DNA from: Burkholderiaceae bacterium
GTDB lineage: Bacteria; Pseudomonadota; Gammaproteobacteria; Burkholderiales; Burkholderiaceae_E
Assembly (NCBI GenBank): GCA_024235875.1
Contig: JACKLP010000003.1
Span: forward strand, 215,948 to 279,947
DNA length: 64,000 nucleotides
Direction: 5' to 3'
Positions 16,979 to 25,653 of the stretch are shown piece after piece. The translations under genes were made by a program, and so were the position numbers. Below the pieces are notes generated by a model. It was not told the DNA's origin. It did no database searches and worked only from the letters and a program-made list of their open reading frames with translations. Every line of letters starts with the position of its first letter. The stretch's first letter is position 1.

Positions 16979-17976
16979 GCGGCGTCCTCCTCGTCGACGA
17001 GCCCGAAGCGGCGGATGTTGCGATCGGCCATGGCCTGGATGCGCGCGACGGCGCCCGGATCGGCATCGCGAGCGAACAGATGCGCGAAGCGCTTCTGCGG
17101 TCGCAGGTAGTCCTCGACCGGGACCCGACGGCGGATCTTCGTCACCGCCGTGACCTCGCCGTGCTCGGCTTCGAACTCGGGGAACAACCCGGTCTCGCGC
17201 GCCAGCCGCGCGAGTCGGATCGTGTCGTGGCTGGCGGCGCCCCAGCCGAGCGGGCAGGGCACGAGGATGTGCAGGTAGCGCGCGCCGTGCAACGACATCG
17301 CGCGCGTGACCTTGGCCTCGAGGTCATGCAGGTCGGCGACGGTGGCCGTGGCCACGTAGGGGATCTCGTGCGCCATCGCGATCAGCGGCAGGTTCTTGCC
17401 CTGGCCGAAGCTTGCGCCCGGCTCGGGGCCCAGTGCCATGGTCGTGGCGGTACGCGCCGCCGGCGGCGTGGCCGACGAGCGCTGGACGCCGGTGTTCATG
17501 TAGGCCTCGTTGTCGTAGCAGATGTAGAGCACGTCGTCGTTGCGCTCGAACATGCCCGAGAGGCAGCCGAAGCCGATGTCGGTGGTGCCGCCATCGCCGC
17601 CTTGGGCGATCACGCGTACGTCGTGCCGGCCCTTTACCTTGAGCGCGGCCGCGATGCCGGTGGCCACCGCGGCGGCATTGCCGAACAGCGAATGGATCCA
17701 CGGCAGCTGCCACGAGGTCTCGGGATAGGGCGTGGAGAACACCTCGAGGCAGCCGGTGGCATTGGCTGCCACCAGTTGTCCCTCGGTGGCGCGCATCGCT
17801 GCATCGACCGCGTAGCGCGCGCCGAGCGCCTCGCCGCAGCCCTGGCAGGCACGATGGCCCGAGTTGAGCGAGTTGTTGCGCTCGATTGTGGCCTGCACCG
17901 TGCGCTGCTCGGGCGCGAGCAGGCGGTTGCCGACGGTGAAGGTACCGGTCTGGTAGAACTTGACGGGCTGGGTCAT
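16975..17976 (-). CDS. 2-oxoacid:acceptor oxidoreductase, beta (TPP-binding) subunit
   Basis: A 333-residue PorB-like subunit. It has HRACQGCGEALGARYAVDA near the start and the thiamine-diphosphate motif GGDGGTTDIGFG, about 25 residues before CYDNEAYMNTG. The PFOR beta Cys residues are partly present. It follows the alpha subunit by ten bases and overlaps the flavoprotein gene by four, so translation is coupled. Its reaction is decarboxylation of a 2-oxoacid to an acyl-CoA, with electrons leaving through the iron-sulfur centres. GAGGATCGTGAC precedes the start. Confidence 0.9.
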   Translation of the reverse strand: MTQPVKFYQTGTFTVGNRLLAPEQRTVQATIERNNSLNSGHRACQGCGEALGARYAVDAAMRATEGQLVAANATGCLEVFSTPYPETSWQLPWIHSLFGNAAAVATGIAAALKVKGRHDVRVIAQGGDGGTTDIGFGCLSGMFERNDDVLYICYDNEAYMNTGVQRSSATPPAARTATTMALGPEPGASFGQGKNLPLIAMAHEIPYVATATVADLHDLEAKVTRAMSLHGARYLHILVPCPLGWGAASHDTIRLARLARETGLFPEFEAEHGEVTAVTKIRRRVPVEDYLRPQKRFAHLFARDADPGAVARIQAMADRNIRRFGLVDEEDAA

Positions 17977-17986
17977 GTCACGATCC

Positions 17987-19240
17987 TCAACGTACCTTGG
18001 AGGCGATCGTGCCGACGTCGCGCAGCAGGTTCTCGGCGATCGGGCCACTGCGTCGGACCTGCGCTTCGCGTTCGAGCTGGCGCGCGACGATGTCGTGATC
18101 GAGGTCCATGAAGGTCAGCGACTCGAGCCGGTCGGCCGCCGCATCGCGCAGCGTGCGCGCGAGCGACGCCTTGGTGATCGCGCGACCGCCCAGGCCGGCC
18201 ACGACGGTGTAACCGTGCAGGTGTAGGCCCGAGAGCGCCAGGCGCACGTCGGTGGACACGACGCCGCCCAGGCCGACCGAGAAGCTTTTCTCGAGCACCA
18301 CGACCCGCTCGGCCTGCTGCAAGGCCTCGCGTACCGCCGCCAACGGGAACGGCCGGAAGGAATGGATGCCGAGCACGCCGACCGCCAGGCCGTCGGCGCG
18401 CAGCTCGTCGACGGTGTCCTTGAGCGTGCCGAGCACCGAGCCGAGCGCGACCACGATCGTTCGCGCACCCTCGCATCGGTAGGGCCGCACCAGCCCGCCC
18501 GAATGCCGGCCGAAGCGTTCGCTGAACTCGGCCGCGATGCGCGGAATGTGCTCGAGCGCCGAGAGCTGCTTGGCGTGCGCCAGATAGCGCACCTCCATGA
18601 AGGCTTCCGGGCCGACCATGGCGCCGATCGAGACCGGCTCGGCCGGATCGAGCACCTGGCGCGGCTCGTAGCGCGGCAGGAAGGCATCGACCTCGGCTTG
18701 CGCCGGCAGGTCCACGCCCTCGACCGCATGGGTGAGAATGAAGCCGTCCATGCACACCATCACCGGCATCGACAATTCCTCGGCGAGGCGAAAGGCCTGG
18801 ATGTGCAGGTCCAGCGCCTCCTGGTTGCTTTCGGCGAACAGCTGGAGCCAGCCGCTGTCGCGCTGGCTCATCGAGTCGCTGTGATCGTTCCAGATGTTGA
18901 TCGGCGCGCCGATCGCGCGATTGGCTACCGTCATCACGATCGGCAGGCCCAGCCCCGAGGCGTTGTAGACCGCCTCGGCCATGAACAGCAGGCCCTGGCT
19001 CGCGGTCGCCGTGTAGGCACGCGCGCCGGCGGCCGACGCGCCGATCGCCACGCTCATCGCGGCGAACTCGCTCTCGACGTTGATGAACTCGCAGGGCGCG
19101 AGCTCGCCCCGGCGAACGATCTCGCCCAGGCCCTCGACGATGTGCGTCTGCGGTGAGATCGGGTAGGCGCAGATCACCTCGGGCCGCGACAGCGCGACCG
19201 CGCGTGCAACAGCCCTCGAGCCCTCAATCTGCTCGCGCAT
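17987..19240 (-). CDS. 2-oxoacid:acceptor oxidoreductase, alpha subunit
   Basis: A 417-residue PorA-like subunit. It opens REQIEGSRAVARAVALSRP and contains ICAYPISPQTHIVEGLGE, EFINVESEFAAMSVAIGAS and TATASQGLLFMAEAVYNASG, the typical domain I/II motifs. The C-terminal part contains the domain that packs against CoA. It overlaps the gamma gene end by 17 bases. With beta, gamma and the GltD-like flavoprotein it gives the gene content of phenylglyoxylate:NAD+ oxidoreductase-type enzymes (family knowledge), but the true substrate cannot be inferred from sequence alone. Confidence 0.9.
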   Translation of the reverse strand: MREQIEGSRAVARAVALSRPEVICAYPISPQTHIVEGLGEIVRRGELAPCEFINVESEFAAMSVAIGASAAGARAYTATASQGLLFMAEAVYNASGLGLPIVMTVANRAIGAPINIWNDHSDSMSQRDSGWLQLFAESNQEALDLHIQAFRLAEELSMPVMVCMDGFILTHAVEGVDLPAQAEVDAFLPRYEPRQVLDPAEPVSIGAMVGPEAFMEVRYLAHAKQLSALEHIPRIAAEFSERFGRHSGGLVRPYRCEGARTIVVALGSVLGTLKDTVDELRADGLAVGVLGIHSFRPFPLAAVREALQQAERVVVLEKSFSVGLGGVVSTDVRLALSGLHLHGYTVVAGLGGRAITKASLARTLRDAAADRLESLTFMDLDHDIVARQLEREAQVRRSGPIAENLLRDVGTIASKVR

Positions 19241-19814
19241 CGGTAAGCTCCCTGACTTCGTCGCGCACGAAAGCGAAGGCTTCGGTGGCGGCGGCGACAT
19301 TGTCATCGGCCACACGGCCGGAAAAGCGATCGCGGATCGCATGTTCGACCGCGTCCAGGCTGATCAGTCCCGACAGCGCGGCGAAGCCACCAAGCAACAC
19401 CGCATTGGGCAGGGGCCGGCCCAGGTGTCGCATCGCGATCTCGGTGGCCGGCACCGTGGTCAGTCGCTCGTGGCGATGGCGCGCGGTGATCTCGGCCAGT
19501 CCGAGGTCGTCGAAGCCATGGCGGCTGTTGATCAGCACATAGCCGTCGGGCACGAGCCCCTGGAACACGTCGACCTGGTGCAGCAGCGTGGGGTCTTGCA
19601 CGATCAGCACGTCGGGCGCGACGATCGGCTCGCGCAGCCGGATCTCGGCGTCGTCGATGCGGCAGAACGCGACCACCGGCGCGCCGGTGCGCTCCGAGCC
19701 GAAGCTGGGGAAGGCCTGCGCGAAGCGTCCCTGCTGGAAGGCCGCCACAGACAGCATTTCTGCCGCGGTCACCACGCCCTGGCCGCCGCGACCGTGGATT
19801 CGGATTTGCAGCAT
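19224..19814 (-). CDS. 2-oxoacid:acceptor oxidoreductase, gamma subunit
   Basis: A 196-residue PorG-like subunit beginning MLQIRIHGRGGQGVVTAAEM, the canonical GRGGQG motif of the gamma family, with FPSFGSERTGAPVVAFCR downstream. It is the first gene of the operon, ahead of alpha, beta and the flavoprotein. The start at 19814 follows AGGAATT. An inverted repeat lies about 30 bases upstream and may carry operon regulation. Confidence 0.9.
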   Translation of the reverse strand: MLQIRIHGRGGQGVVTAAEMLSVAAFQQGRFAQAFPSFGSERTGAPVVAFCRIDDAEIRLREPIVAPDVLIVQDPTLLHQVDVFQGLVPDGYVLINSRHGFDDLGLAEITARHRHERLTTVPATEIAMRHLGRPLPNAVLLGGFAALSGLISLDAVEHAIRDRFSGRVADDNVAAATEAFAFVRDEVRELTDARAD

Positions 19815-19842
19815 CGATCGAATTCCTGGGGGCTGTCGAAGT

Positions 19843-19878
19843 ACCGGTCAAACCTCATTCAACGGCGAAGTGACCGGT
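19843..19878. promoter_or_regulatory. Inverted repeat upstream of the 2-oxoacid oxidoreductase operon
   Basis: ACCGGTCA (19843-19850) and TGACCGGT (19871-19878) form perfect 8-bp arms separated by 20 bases. The repeat lies 29 bases upstream of the gamma-subunit start, between it and the PfkB gene. It could bind a dimeric regulator or form a weak hairpin. No adjacent regulator gene was seen, so the role is inferred. Confidence 0.35.
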
Positions 19879-19924
19879 TTGTCCATGCCGGTGGGTCGAT
19901 GGAGGGCCGGGCCCGCCGATGCGA

Positions 19925-20878
19925 TCAGGCCAGCATCTCGAGCACCGCGCGCAGGTCGGGGCAACCATCGCGGGTACCCCGGTATTGGCACTTGAGTGCC
20001 GCGGCCGCGTTGGCGAAGGCCATCGCATCGGCCACGGCCAGGCCGGCCGAGACCGCCAGCGCGAAGGCGCCATGGAACACGTCGCCGGCGCCGGTGGTAT
20101 CGAGTGCGGTGATCGAATGCGCGGGCAGATGCGTAATGCCGCCGGCGTCGGACCAGGTCACGCCGGCGGGCCCTTGCGTGAGGGCGGCGACGCGGCAACC
20201 GCGATCGCGCGCACGCGCGAGGCCCGCCAAGGGGTCGGAAAGCTCGGGGACATAGCCGGCCAGTCCGGGCTCGGAGAAGATCACGATGTCGGCCTGGGCC
20301 AGGAGCGAGTCGATCAGCTCGCGCTCGGCGACATCGCCGTCGAGCACCGTGGGTACGCCCGCCGCCCTGGCGGCCTCGAACGCGGTCTGCGCGCCCGCCG
20401 GCCATCGCGGGTCGGCCAGCACGGCACCGGCCGTGGCGATCCGCTCGAGCGGCATTCCGCCCGGGTCCTCGGGCAGCGCGTCGCCGCGGAAGTTGACGAT
20501 CCGGCGCTCGCCCCCGCTCTCGACCAGGATCGCCGAGACCGACGAGCGCGCGCCGGGCGCAAGCCGCAGCCCCTCGACATCGACCCCGGCGGCGGCCAGC
20601 TCGGTGCGCATCGCGACGCCCGCCGTGTCGTCGCCGGCCCGGCCCCAGAACCGGGCCAGGCCACCGAGGCGTGCGATCGCCACCGCGGCCGTCGCGGCCA
20701 TGCCGCCACCGCCGTCCCGATACCCGCTGGCGCGCTGCTTGCCGCCGCCGGCGGGCAGCGCATCGACGCGCCAGGTCATGTCCCAGGTCGTGTGGCCCAC
20801 GCAGACGACCTCGGCCGGGCGCGGAGCGAGCAGGTGCGCACGCAGGCGATCGCACAGCATCGGATCGGAGCGCGTCAT
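19925..20878 (-). CDS. PfkB family carbohydrate kinase
   Basis: A 317-residue sugar or nucleoside kinase. The ribokinase-type signature is complete near the C-terminus: DTTGAGDVFHGAFALAVS, where the catalytic Asp of the DTxGAGD motif is present. An early Gly-rich segment (GGGKQRASGYRDGGGGMAATAA) contributes the substrate end. It lies 13 bases behind the HtrA-like protease gene and shares its strand, so it may be in the same transcript. The substrate (ribose-, fructose- or nucleoside-like) is not readable from sequence. Confidence 0.88.
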   Translation of the reverse strand: MTRSDPMLCDRLRAHLLAPRPAEVVCVGHTTWDMTWRVDALPAGGGKQRASGYRDGGGGMAATAAVAIARLGGLARFWGRAGDDTAGVAMRTELAAAGVDVEGLRLAPGARSSVSAILVESGGERRIVNFRGDALPEDPGGMPLERIATAGAVLADPRWPAGAQTAFEAARAAGVPTVLDGDVAERELIDSLLAQADIVIFSEPGLAGYVPELSDPLAGLARARDRGCRVAALTQGPAGVTWSDAGGITHLPAHSITALDTTGAGDVFHGAFALAVSAGLAVADAMAFANAAAALKCQYRGTRDGCPDLRAVLEMLA

Positions 20879-20891
20879 GGGCTCGACCCGC

Positions 20892-21986
20892 TCAGCGGAT
20901 GCCGGCTTCGAGCGTCACCTCGAGCTCGCGCTGCTGTCCGGCGCGCAGCACCAGCACGCGAAGCGTATCGCCGGGCCCCAGCCGGGCCATGGCGGCCCGC
21001 GCTTTCTCGTAGCCGTCCTCGTCGCTGAGCCAGATATCCTGAACCCGAAGCAACACGTCGCCGCCCAGGCGCATGTTGTGGCGGTCGATACGTGCAACCC
21101 CGGTGCCGGCGCGCATCTTCAGCGCCGCTGCCGGCGAGTCCGAGGCGATCCGCTCGACCAGCAGGCCGGCGGCGCGCGGCAGGTTGAACACGCGCGCATA
21201 CCAGCCGCCGAGCCAGTGGCCGTTGATGCCGGTCCACATCGAGCGCTCGTCGATCAGCAGACGGCGCACGGTGTCGATGCCGATGAAAAAGCCGATGCCG
21301 ATCGGCTGGGCGTGCTCGCGCAAGACGGCGGAGGCGATGCCGATCACGCGGCCGTCGTCATCGAAGATCGGTGCGCCCGACGCGCCCTCGCTGATGTGCG
21401 CGTCCGTTCGCAGCACTTCGATCCCGCCGACCTCGCCTTGCGGCTTGGCGGCGGTCGAGGTGCGCGTGGAACGACCGGCCACGTGGCCGACCGCGACCGT
21501 GATCTCGAGGTCCATCGGGTGGCCCACCATCGTGACCCGATCGCCGATGCGCACGCGATCCGAGCGCCCGAGCCGAGCGTGCCGCTGCGGGGGTGGCGGC
21601 TCGAGCGGCTCGAGGATCGCGACGTCGGCGGCCGGCTCCGCCGCCCAGACCCGCGCCTGCACCGACTTGCCGCCCGGATAGACGATGATGATGCGATCGG
21701 CCGACTGCACGACGTGGGCGGCGGTGAGAACCCGCCCGTCCTCCGAGATCACCACGCCCGATCCCTGCGACGGCTCGATCCGCTGGGTGATCGAATCGAC
21801 ACCGTCGACGATGAGCTCTTGCGAATAGATGCGCACCACGCTGCCGTTGACCGCCTCGAACAGCCCCGATGGCGTGGCCTCGGCCCAGGCCGGACGCTCG
21901 GGCGCGGTGGCCACGATCCCCGCGGTGGCGGCGATGCCGATCGTGAGCAGGACCGTGCGTCGGGACGCTCGCCGGGTTGGTTCCAT
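20892..21986 (-). CDS. HtrA-like S1C serine protease with a PDZ-type C-terminal region
   Basis: A 364-residue exported protease. The N-terminus (RRASRRTVLLTIGIAA) has an Arg-pair followed by a hydrophobic stretch and ends near PAWAEA, consistent with a Sec or Tat signal. The catalytic triad is read as His in VLTAAHVVQ, Asp in PAADVAILE and Ser in ISEGASGAPIF. The Ser motif is GASGAP instead of the usual GNSGGP. A PDZ-like region follows from about residue 240. It sits four bases behind a permease gene, an unusual operon neighbour for an HtrA protein. Periplasmic protein quality control or regulated proteolysis is inferred. Confidence 0.82.
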   Translation of the reverse strand: MEPTRRASRRTVLLTIGIAATAGIVATAPERPAWAEATPSGLFEAVNGSVVRIYSQELIVDGVDSITQRIEPSQGSGVVISEDGRVLTAAHVVQSADRIIIVYPGGKSVQARVWAAEPAADVAILEPLEPPPPQRHARLGRSDRVRIGDRVTMVGHPMDLEITVAVGHVAGRSTRTSTAAKPQGEVGGIEVLRTDAHISEGASGAPIFDDDGRVIGIASAVLREHAQPIGIGFFIGIDTVRRLLIDERSMWTGINGHWLGGWYARVFNLPRAAGLLVERIASDSPAAALKMRAGTGVARIDRHNMRLGGDVLLRVQDIWLSDEDGYEKARAAMARLGPGDTLRVLVLRAGQQRELEVTLEAGIR

Positions 21987-21990
21987 CGGA

Positions 21991-22797
21991 TCAACTCCGC
22001 CAGCGAAGTAGCGCCCGTTCCAGGCGGCCGATCAGCCAGCTCACCGACAGGCCCATCAACGACAGGATCGCCACGCCCGCCAGCAACTGATCGGTCGCCA
22101 TCAGGTTGCCGGCCATCAGGATGAAGGCGCCCACGCCGTGCTCGGCGCCGATCATCTCGGCGGCGACCAGCAGGATGATCGCGATCGAAGCCGAGATCCT
22201 AAAGCCCGACAGGATCGCCGGCAGCGCGCCGGGAAAGACGATCTTGCGCACGATCGAGGTCCAGCGCAAGCCGAATGACTGTCCCATCCGGATCAGGCCG
22301 CGGTCGACGTTGTCGACCCCGCCGTAGACGGCGATGACGGTCGGAAAGAAGGTACCGAACAGGATGGTCGCGACTTTCGACTCCTCGCCGATGCCGAACC
22401 AGATGATGAACAGCGGCAGCAGCGCGATCTTCGGGATCGGGAAGATCGCGGCCACGAAGGGCACGATGCCCGCGCGCGCCAGTGAGAACAGGCCGGCGGC
22501 GAGGCCGAAGGCGAGTCCCAGCAGCGTGCCGCCGATCCATCCGATCGCCAGCCGGCGCAGCGACGCGCCCAGGTGCAACCACAGATCGCCCGAGCGCACC
22601 AGTTCGACGAACACGGCGAACGCGGCCGACGGTGCCGGCAACACCAAGGCGTCGATCCAGCCCTGGCGCGAGCCGATCTCCCACAGCAGCAGCGCACCGA
22701 CGAGCAGTGCGAGGCCCACGCCCCGACGCGGCGTCGGCGCGAAGCCGCCACCACGGAACGCGACCGGGCGCGCCTCGGCGGCGCCGCGCTCAGTCAT
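21991..22797 (-). CDS. ABC transporter permease (NitT/TauT-like)
   Basis: A 268-residue membrane protein with about six hydrophobic segments (LALLVGALLLWEIGSRQG near the start) and the EAA-type loop MGQSFGLRWTSIVRKIVFPGALPAIL. It overlaps the ATPase gene by eight bases. No periplasmic binding protein is encoded beside it, unlike the complete importer at 3.9-6.5 kb, so the system may use a distant or shared binding protein. Confidence 0.88.
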   Translation of the reverse strand: MTERGAAEARPVAFRGGGFAPTPRRGVGLALLVGALLLWEIGSRQGWIDALVLPAPSAAFAVFVELVRSGDLWLHLGASLRRLAIGWIGGTLLGLAFGLAAGLFSLARAGIVPFVAAIFPIPKIALLPLFIIWFGIGEESKVATILFGTFFPTVIAVYGGVDNVDRGLIRMGQSFGLRWTSIVRKIVFPGALPAILSGFRISASIAIILLVAAEMIGAEHGVGAFILMAGNLMATDQLLAGVAILSLMGLSVSWLIGRLERALLRWRS

Positions 22798-23557
22798 GCT
22801 GCAACTCCAGATCGGCCGCGAGCGCTTCTTCGCGCATCATCGCCCACAGGTGCTTGCGAATGGCGTCGATGCGATTGGGATCGCGCATCCGGTCCTCGAG
22901 CGCGAGATCGATGTCGACGATCTCGCGAATCCGCCCGGGGCGGCGCGACAGCACCACGACGCGATGGCCGAGCCGCACCGCCTCGTCGAGGTTGTGCGTG
23001 ACATAGCAGGCGGTGAACTGTTCGCGCGCCCACAGCTCGAGCAGGTCGTCGATCAGCAACTCGCGAGTCTGGGCGTCGAGCGCCGACAGCGGCTCGTCCA
23101 TCAGCAGGCAGGCCGGCCGCACCGCGAGCGCGCGCGCGATCGCGACGCGCTGCTTCATGCCGCCCGAGAGCTGACGCGGCAGCGCATCGGCGAAATCGAG
23201 CAGCTTGGTGCGCGTCAGCACGTCGTCGACGATCTCGCGGATCTGCGGTGCCGAAAGCCCGTGGTCCTCGAGAACCAGTGCGACATTGTCGCGGGCGCTG
23301 CGCCACGGCAGCAGGGCGAAGTCCTGGAACACGTAGGTGAGCGGATTGAGCGAGCCGGCCGGTGGATCGCCGATCTGCAGCACCCGGCCCGCCGCCGGCC
23401 GCTCCAGGCCGCCGATCAGGCGCAACAGCGTGGACTTGCCGCAGCCCGACGGGCCGATCAGGCAGACGATCTGCCCGCGTGCGATGTGCAGGTCGATGCC
23501 CGCGAGCACCTCGGTGTGGCCGTAGCGGTGGCCGATTCCCTCCAGGCTCAGGTCCAT
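22790..23557 (-). CDS. ABC transporter ATP-binding protein (NitT/TauT-like)
   Basis: A 255-residue ATPase: Walker A GPSGCGKST near residue 35, Q-loop FQDFALLPW, signature LSGGMKQRVAIARAL, Walker B CLLMDEPLSALD and the switch His in YVTHNLDEA. The ATG at 23557 fits the domain start; longer frames upstream are shadows of the Old Yellow Enzyme gene. It is the partner of the permease immediately downstream. Confidence 0.9.
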   Translation of the reverse strand: MDLSLEGIGHRYGHTEVLAGIDLHIARGQIVCLIGPSGCGKSTLLRLIGGLERPAAGRVLQIGDPPAGSLNPLTYVFQDFALLPWRSARDNVALVLEDHGLSAPQIREIVDDVLTRTKLLDFADALPRQLSGGMKQRVAIARALAVRPACLLMDEPLSALDAQTRELLIDDLLELWAREQFTACYVTHNLDEAVRLGHRVVVLSRRPGRIREIVDIDLALEDRMRDPNRIDAIRKHLWAMMREEALAADLELQHD

Positions 23558-23568
23558 CGGATCGCTCG

Positions 23569-24738
23569 TCAGGCGGCGTCCGCGCTCAACGGATGGCCAC
23601 GGTAGGTCGAAGGCTCGATCCCGGGCACCGCCTGCGCGCGTTTGCCCAGCCACCAGCCGGCCGCCGGTGGCATCTGGTCGAAGCCGTCGGCGCCGAGCTT
23701 GCGCGCCGCGTCCATCGCCCAGTTCGGGTTGTAGAGCATCTCGCGCCCGACGGCGATCAGGTCGGCGCGTTCCTCGGCGAGGATCTGCTCGGCCTGGTCG
23801 GGGTGGACGATCAGCCCGACGGCCATCGTGCGCACGTCGGCCTCGCGCCGCAGCTTCTCGGCGTACGGGACCTGGTAGCCGTAGCCCAGCGGGAGCGTGC
23901 CGCGCGCGCGCATGCCACCGGCGCTGCAATCGATGACGTCGACACCGCGCTGCCCGAGCTCGCGTGCCAGCCGCACGCTCGCCTCCGGCGTCCAGCCGGC
24001 GTCGTCCTCGACCGAGAGGCGCATGAACAGCGGCTTGGCCGCCGGCCAGGCGGCACGGACCGCCTCGGCCACCTCGAGCGCGAAACGAAAGCGCCCGGCC
24101 TCGCTGCCGCCGTACTCGTCGGTGCGCTGATTGGCCTCGGGCGAGAGGAACTGGTGGATCAGGAAACCGTGCGCACCGTGGATCTCGATGGTGTCGAAAC
24201 CGGCCTGGTCGGCGCGGCGGGCCGCTGTCGCCCAGGCTTCGGCGAGCGCGACGATCTCGCGCTTCTCGAGCGCGCGCGGCACCGGCGAGGCCGGGTCGGG
24301 CGCGAGCGCACTTGGCGCGACCAGTTCCCAGGCCGCCCAGTCGTCGACCTGGGCCAGGACCTCGGGCGTGGGCTCGAGCGGGCGGCCGCCCTCCCAGGGC
24401 CGCTGGATGCGCGACTTGCGCCCAGAGTGCCCGAGCTGGATGCCGATCGCCGCGCCGCAGCCGTGGGCCAGGTCGACGATGCGCGCGAGGCCGGGTACGA
24501 AGGCGTCGTCCCACAGGCCGAGGTCGCCGACCGTGCCGCACCCGCGCCGCTCGATCTTGGTCGACTCCACGAACACCAGGCCGGCACCGCCGGCCGCATA
24601 GCGTCCGGCGTTCATCAGATGCCAGTCCGTTGCGTGGCCGTTGCGGGCCGAGTACTGGTGCATCGGGGCGACGACGACGCGATTCTTCAGCGCCAGCTCG
24701 CGCAGCCGGATCGGGGTGAACAGCAAGGGTTCGGTCAT
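23569..24738 (-). CDS. Old Yellow Enzyme family FMN oxidoreductase (XenA/YqjM-like)
   Basis: A 389-residue TIM-barrel flavoprotein. Early motif NRVVVAPMHQYSARNGHATDWH, then IQLGHSGRKSRI, IHGAHGFLIHQFLSPEANQR and a C-terminal phosphate-binding region (AVGLIVHPDQAEQIL, VGREMLYNPNW). The family reduces activated C=C bonds with NAD(P)H and FMN. In XenA/YqjM a Cys in the PMCxY segment tunes the flavin; here the residue is His (PMHQY), so redox tuning may differ. It is first in the minus-strand run to PfkB, 11 bases ahead of the ATPase gene. The reading frame stays open upstream to about 26.7 kb, but only this part is coding. Confidence 0.9.
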   Translation of the reverse strand: MTEPLLFTPIRLRELALKNRVVVAPMHQYSARNGHATDWHLMNAGRYAAGGAGLVFVESTKIERRGCGTVGDLGLWDDAFVPGLARIVDLAHGCGAAIGIQLGHSGRKSRIQRPWEGGRPLEPTPEVLAQVDDWAAWELVAPSALAPDPASPVPRALEKREIVALAEAWATAARRADQAGFDTIEIHGAHGFLIHQFLSPEANQRTDEYGGSEAGRFRFALEVAEAVRAAWPAAKPLFMRLSVEDDAGWTPEASVRLARELGQRGVDVIDCSAGGMRARGTLPLGYGYQVPYAEKLRREADVRTMAVGLIVHPDQAEQILAEERADLIAVGREMLYNPNWAMDAARKLGADGFDQMPPAAGWWLGKRAQAVPGIEPSTYRGHPLSADAA

Positions 24739-24792
24739 GACGGCGATCGGGGATAATCGTTGCAATAGTCGAATAATGACCGAGAAACGACG

Positions 24793-25590
24793 ATGGCAGA
24801 GACGATGGCGGCGGAACCGGAATTCGTGTTCGAGAGACGGGCGGGGGTGGGGGTGTTTCGCCTCAATCGCCCGGCCAAGCTGAATTCCCTCACCAAGCCC
24901 ATGCTGCTGGGGCTTCGCGATGCACTCGATGCGCTGCTCGCCGAAGGCGAGCGCGCGCTGGTCGTGATCGGCGCCGGCGAGAAATCCTTCTGCGCCGGCA
25001 CCGACCTGGCCGAGACCCGCGAGATGCCGCCGCAGGATCGCCTCGACAAGAGCCAGATGGCCCGCGAGTTGTTCTTTCGGCTCTCGCGTGCGCCGATCGT
25101 CAGCGTCGCGGCCATGAACGGGCTCGCCTACGGGGGTGGGCTCGAGCTGGCGATGGCCTGCAACTTTCGGCTGGCGATGCCGCACGTGCGAGTCTCGCTG
25201 CCCGAGATCAAGCTGGGCCTGTTGCCGGCCTACGGCGGCACGCAGTTCCTGCCGGCGCTGGTGGGCAAGGGCCGTGCGCTCGAGATGATGCTCACCGGGC
25301 GCCCGGTCGATGCGAGCGAGGCGTTGGCCATGGGGCTGGTCAGCCGGCTCGCGGATCCCGCCGGCTCGTTGACCGACCAGGCGCTGGCCCTGGCCGCGGA
25401 GGTCACGCAGTGGAGCCAACCGGCGATCGATGGCATTCGGCGGTGCGTGGAAGCGGCCGGCGCCGATGTCACCATCAACGGGCTGAACATGGAAGACGAG
25501 GTGGTGCGCCGGGTGTTCGTCGGCGACGATGCGAAAGAGGGCGTACGCGCCTTCGTCGAGAAGCGCGCGCCGAACTACCGGCATCGCTGA
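24793..25590 (+). CDS. Enoyl-CoA hydratase/isomerase (crotonase family)
   Basis: A 265-residue crotonase. The oxyanion-hole regions are in KSFCAGTDLAE and MNGLAYGGGLELAMACNFR, and the downstream PEIKLGLLPAYGGTQ supplies a catalytic-region Glu. It probably hydrates a 2-enoyl-CoA or acts on a related CoA ester in beta-oxidation. It diverges from the OYE gene across only 54 bases. The alpha/beta-hydrolase gene follows after about 60 bases. Confidence 0.9.
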   Translation: MAETMAAEPEFVFERRAGVGVFRLNRPAKLNSLTKPMLLGLRDALDALLAEGERALVVIGAGEKSFCAGTDLAETREMPPQDRLDKSQMARELFFRLSRAPIVSVAAMNGLAYGGGLELAMACNFRLAMPHVRVSLPEIKLGLLPAYGGTQFLPALVGKGRALEMMLTGRPVDASEALAMGLVSRLADPAGSLTDQALALAAEVTQWSQPAIDGIRRCVEAAGADVTINGLNMEDEVVRRVFVGDDAKEGVRAFVEKRAPNYRHR

Positions 25591-25653
25591 GAAGATCCGG
25601 ACCGGCCCATCGGAGCTGCGCGTCCGCTCACGACAATCCACAGGAGACAATCG

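Noticed and set aside
15116..17110. 664-codon + strand frame across the oxidoreductase operon
   Set aside because: Antisense shadow of the flavoprotein gene; no motifs, starts inside another gene.
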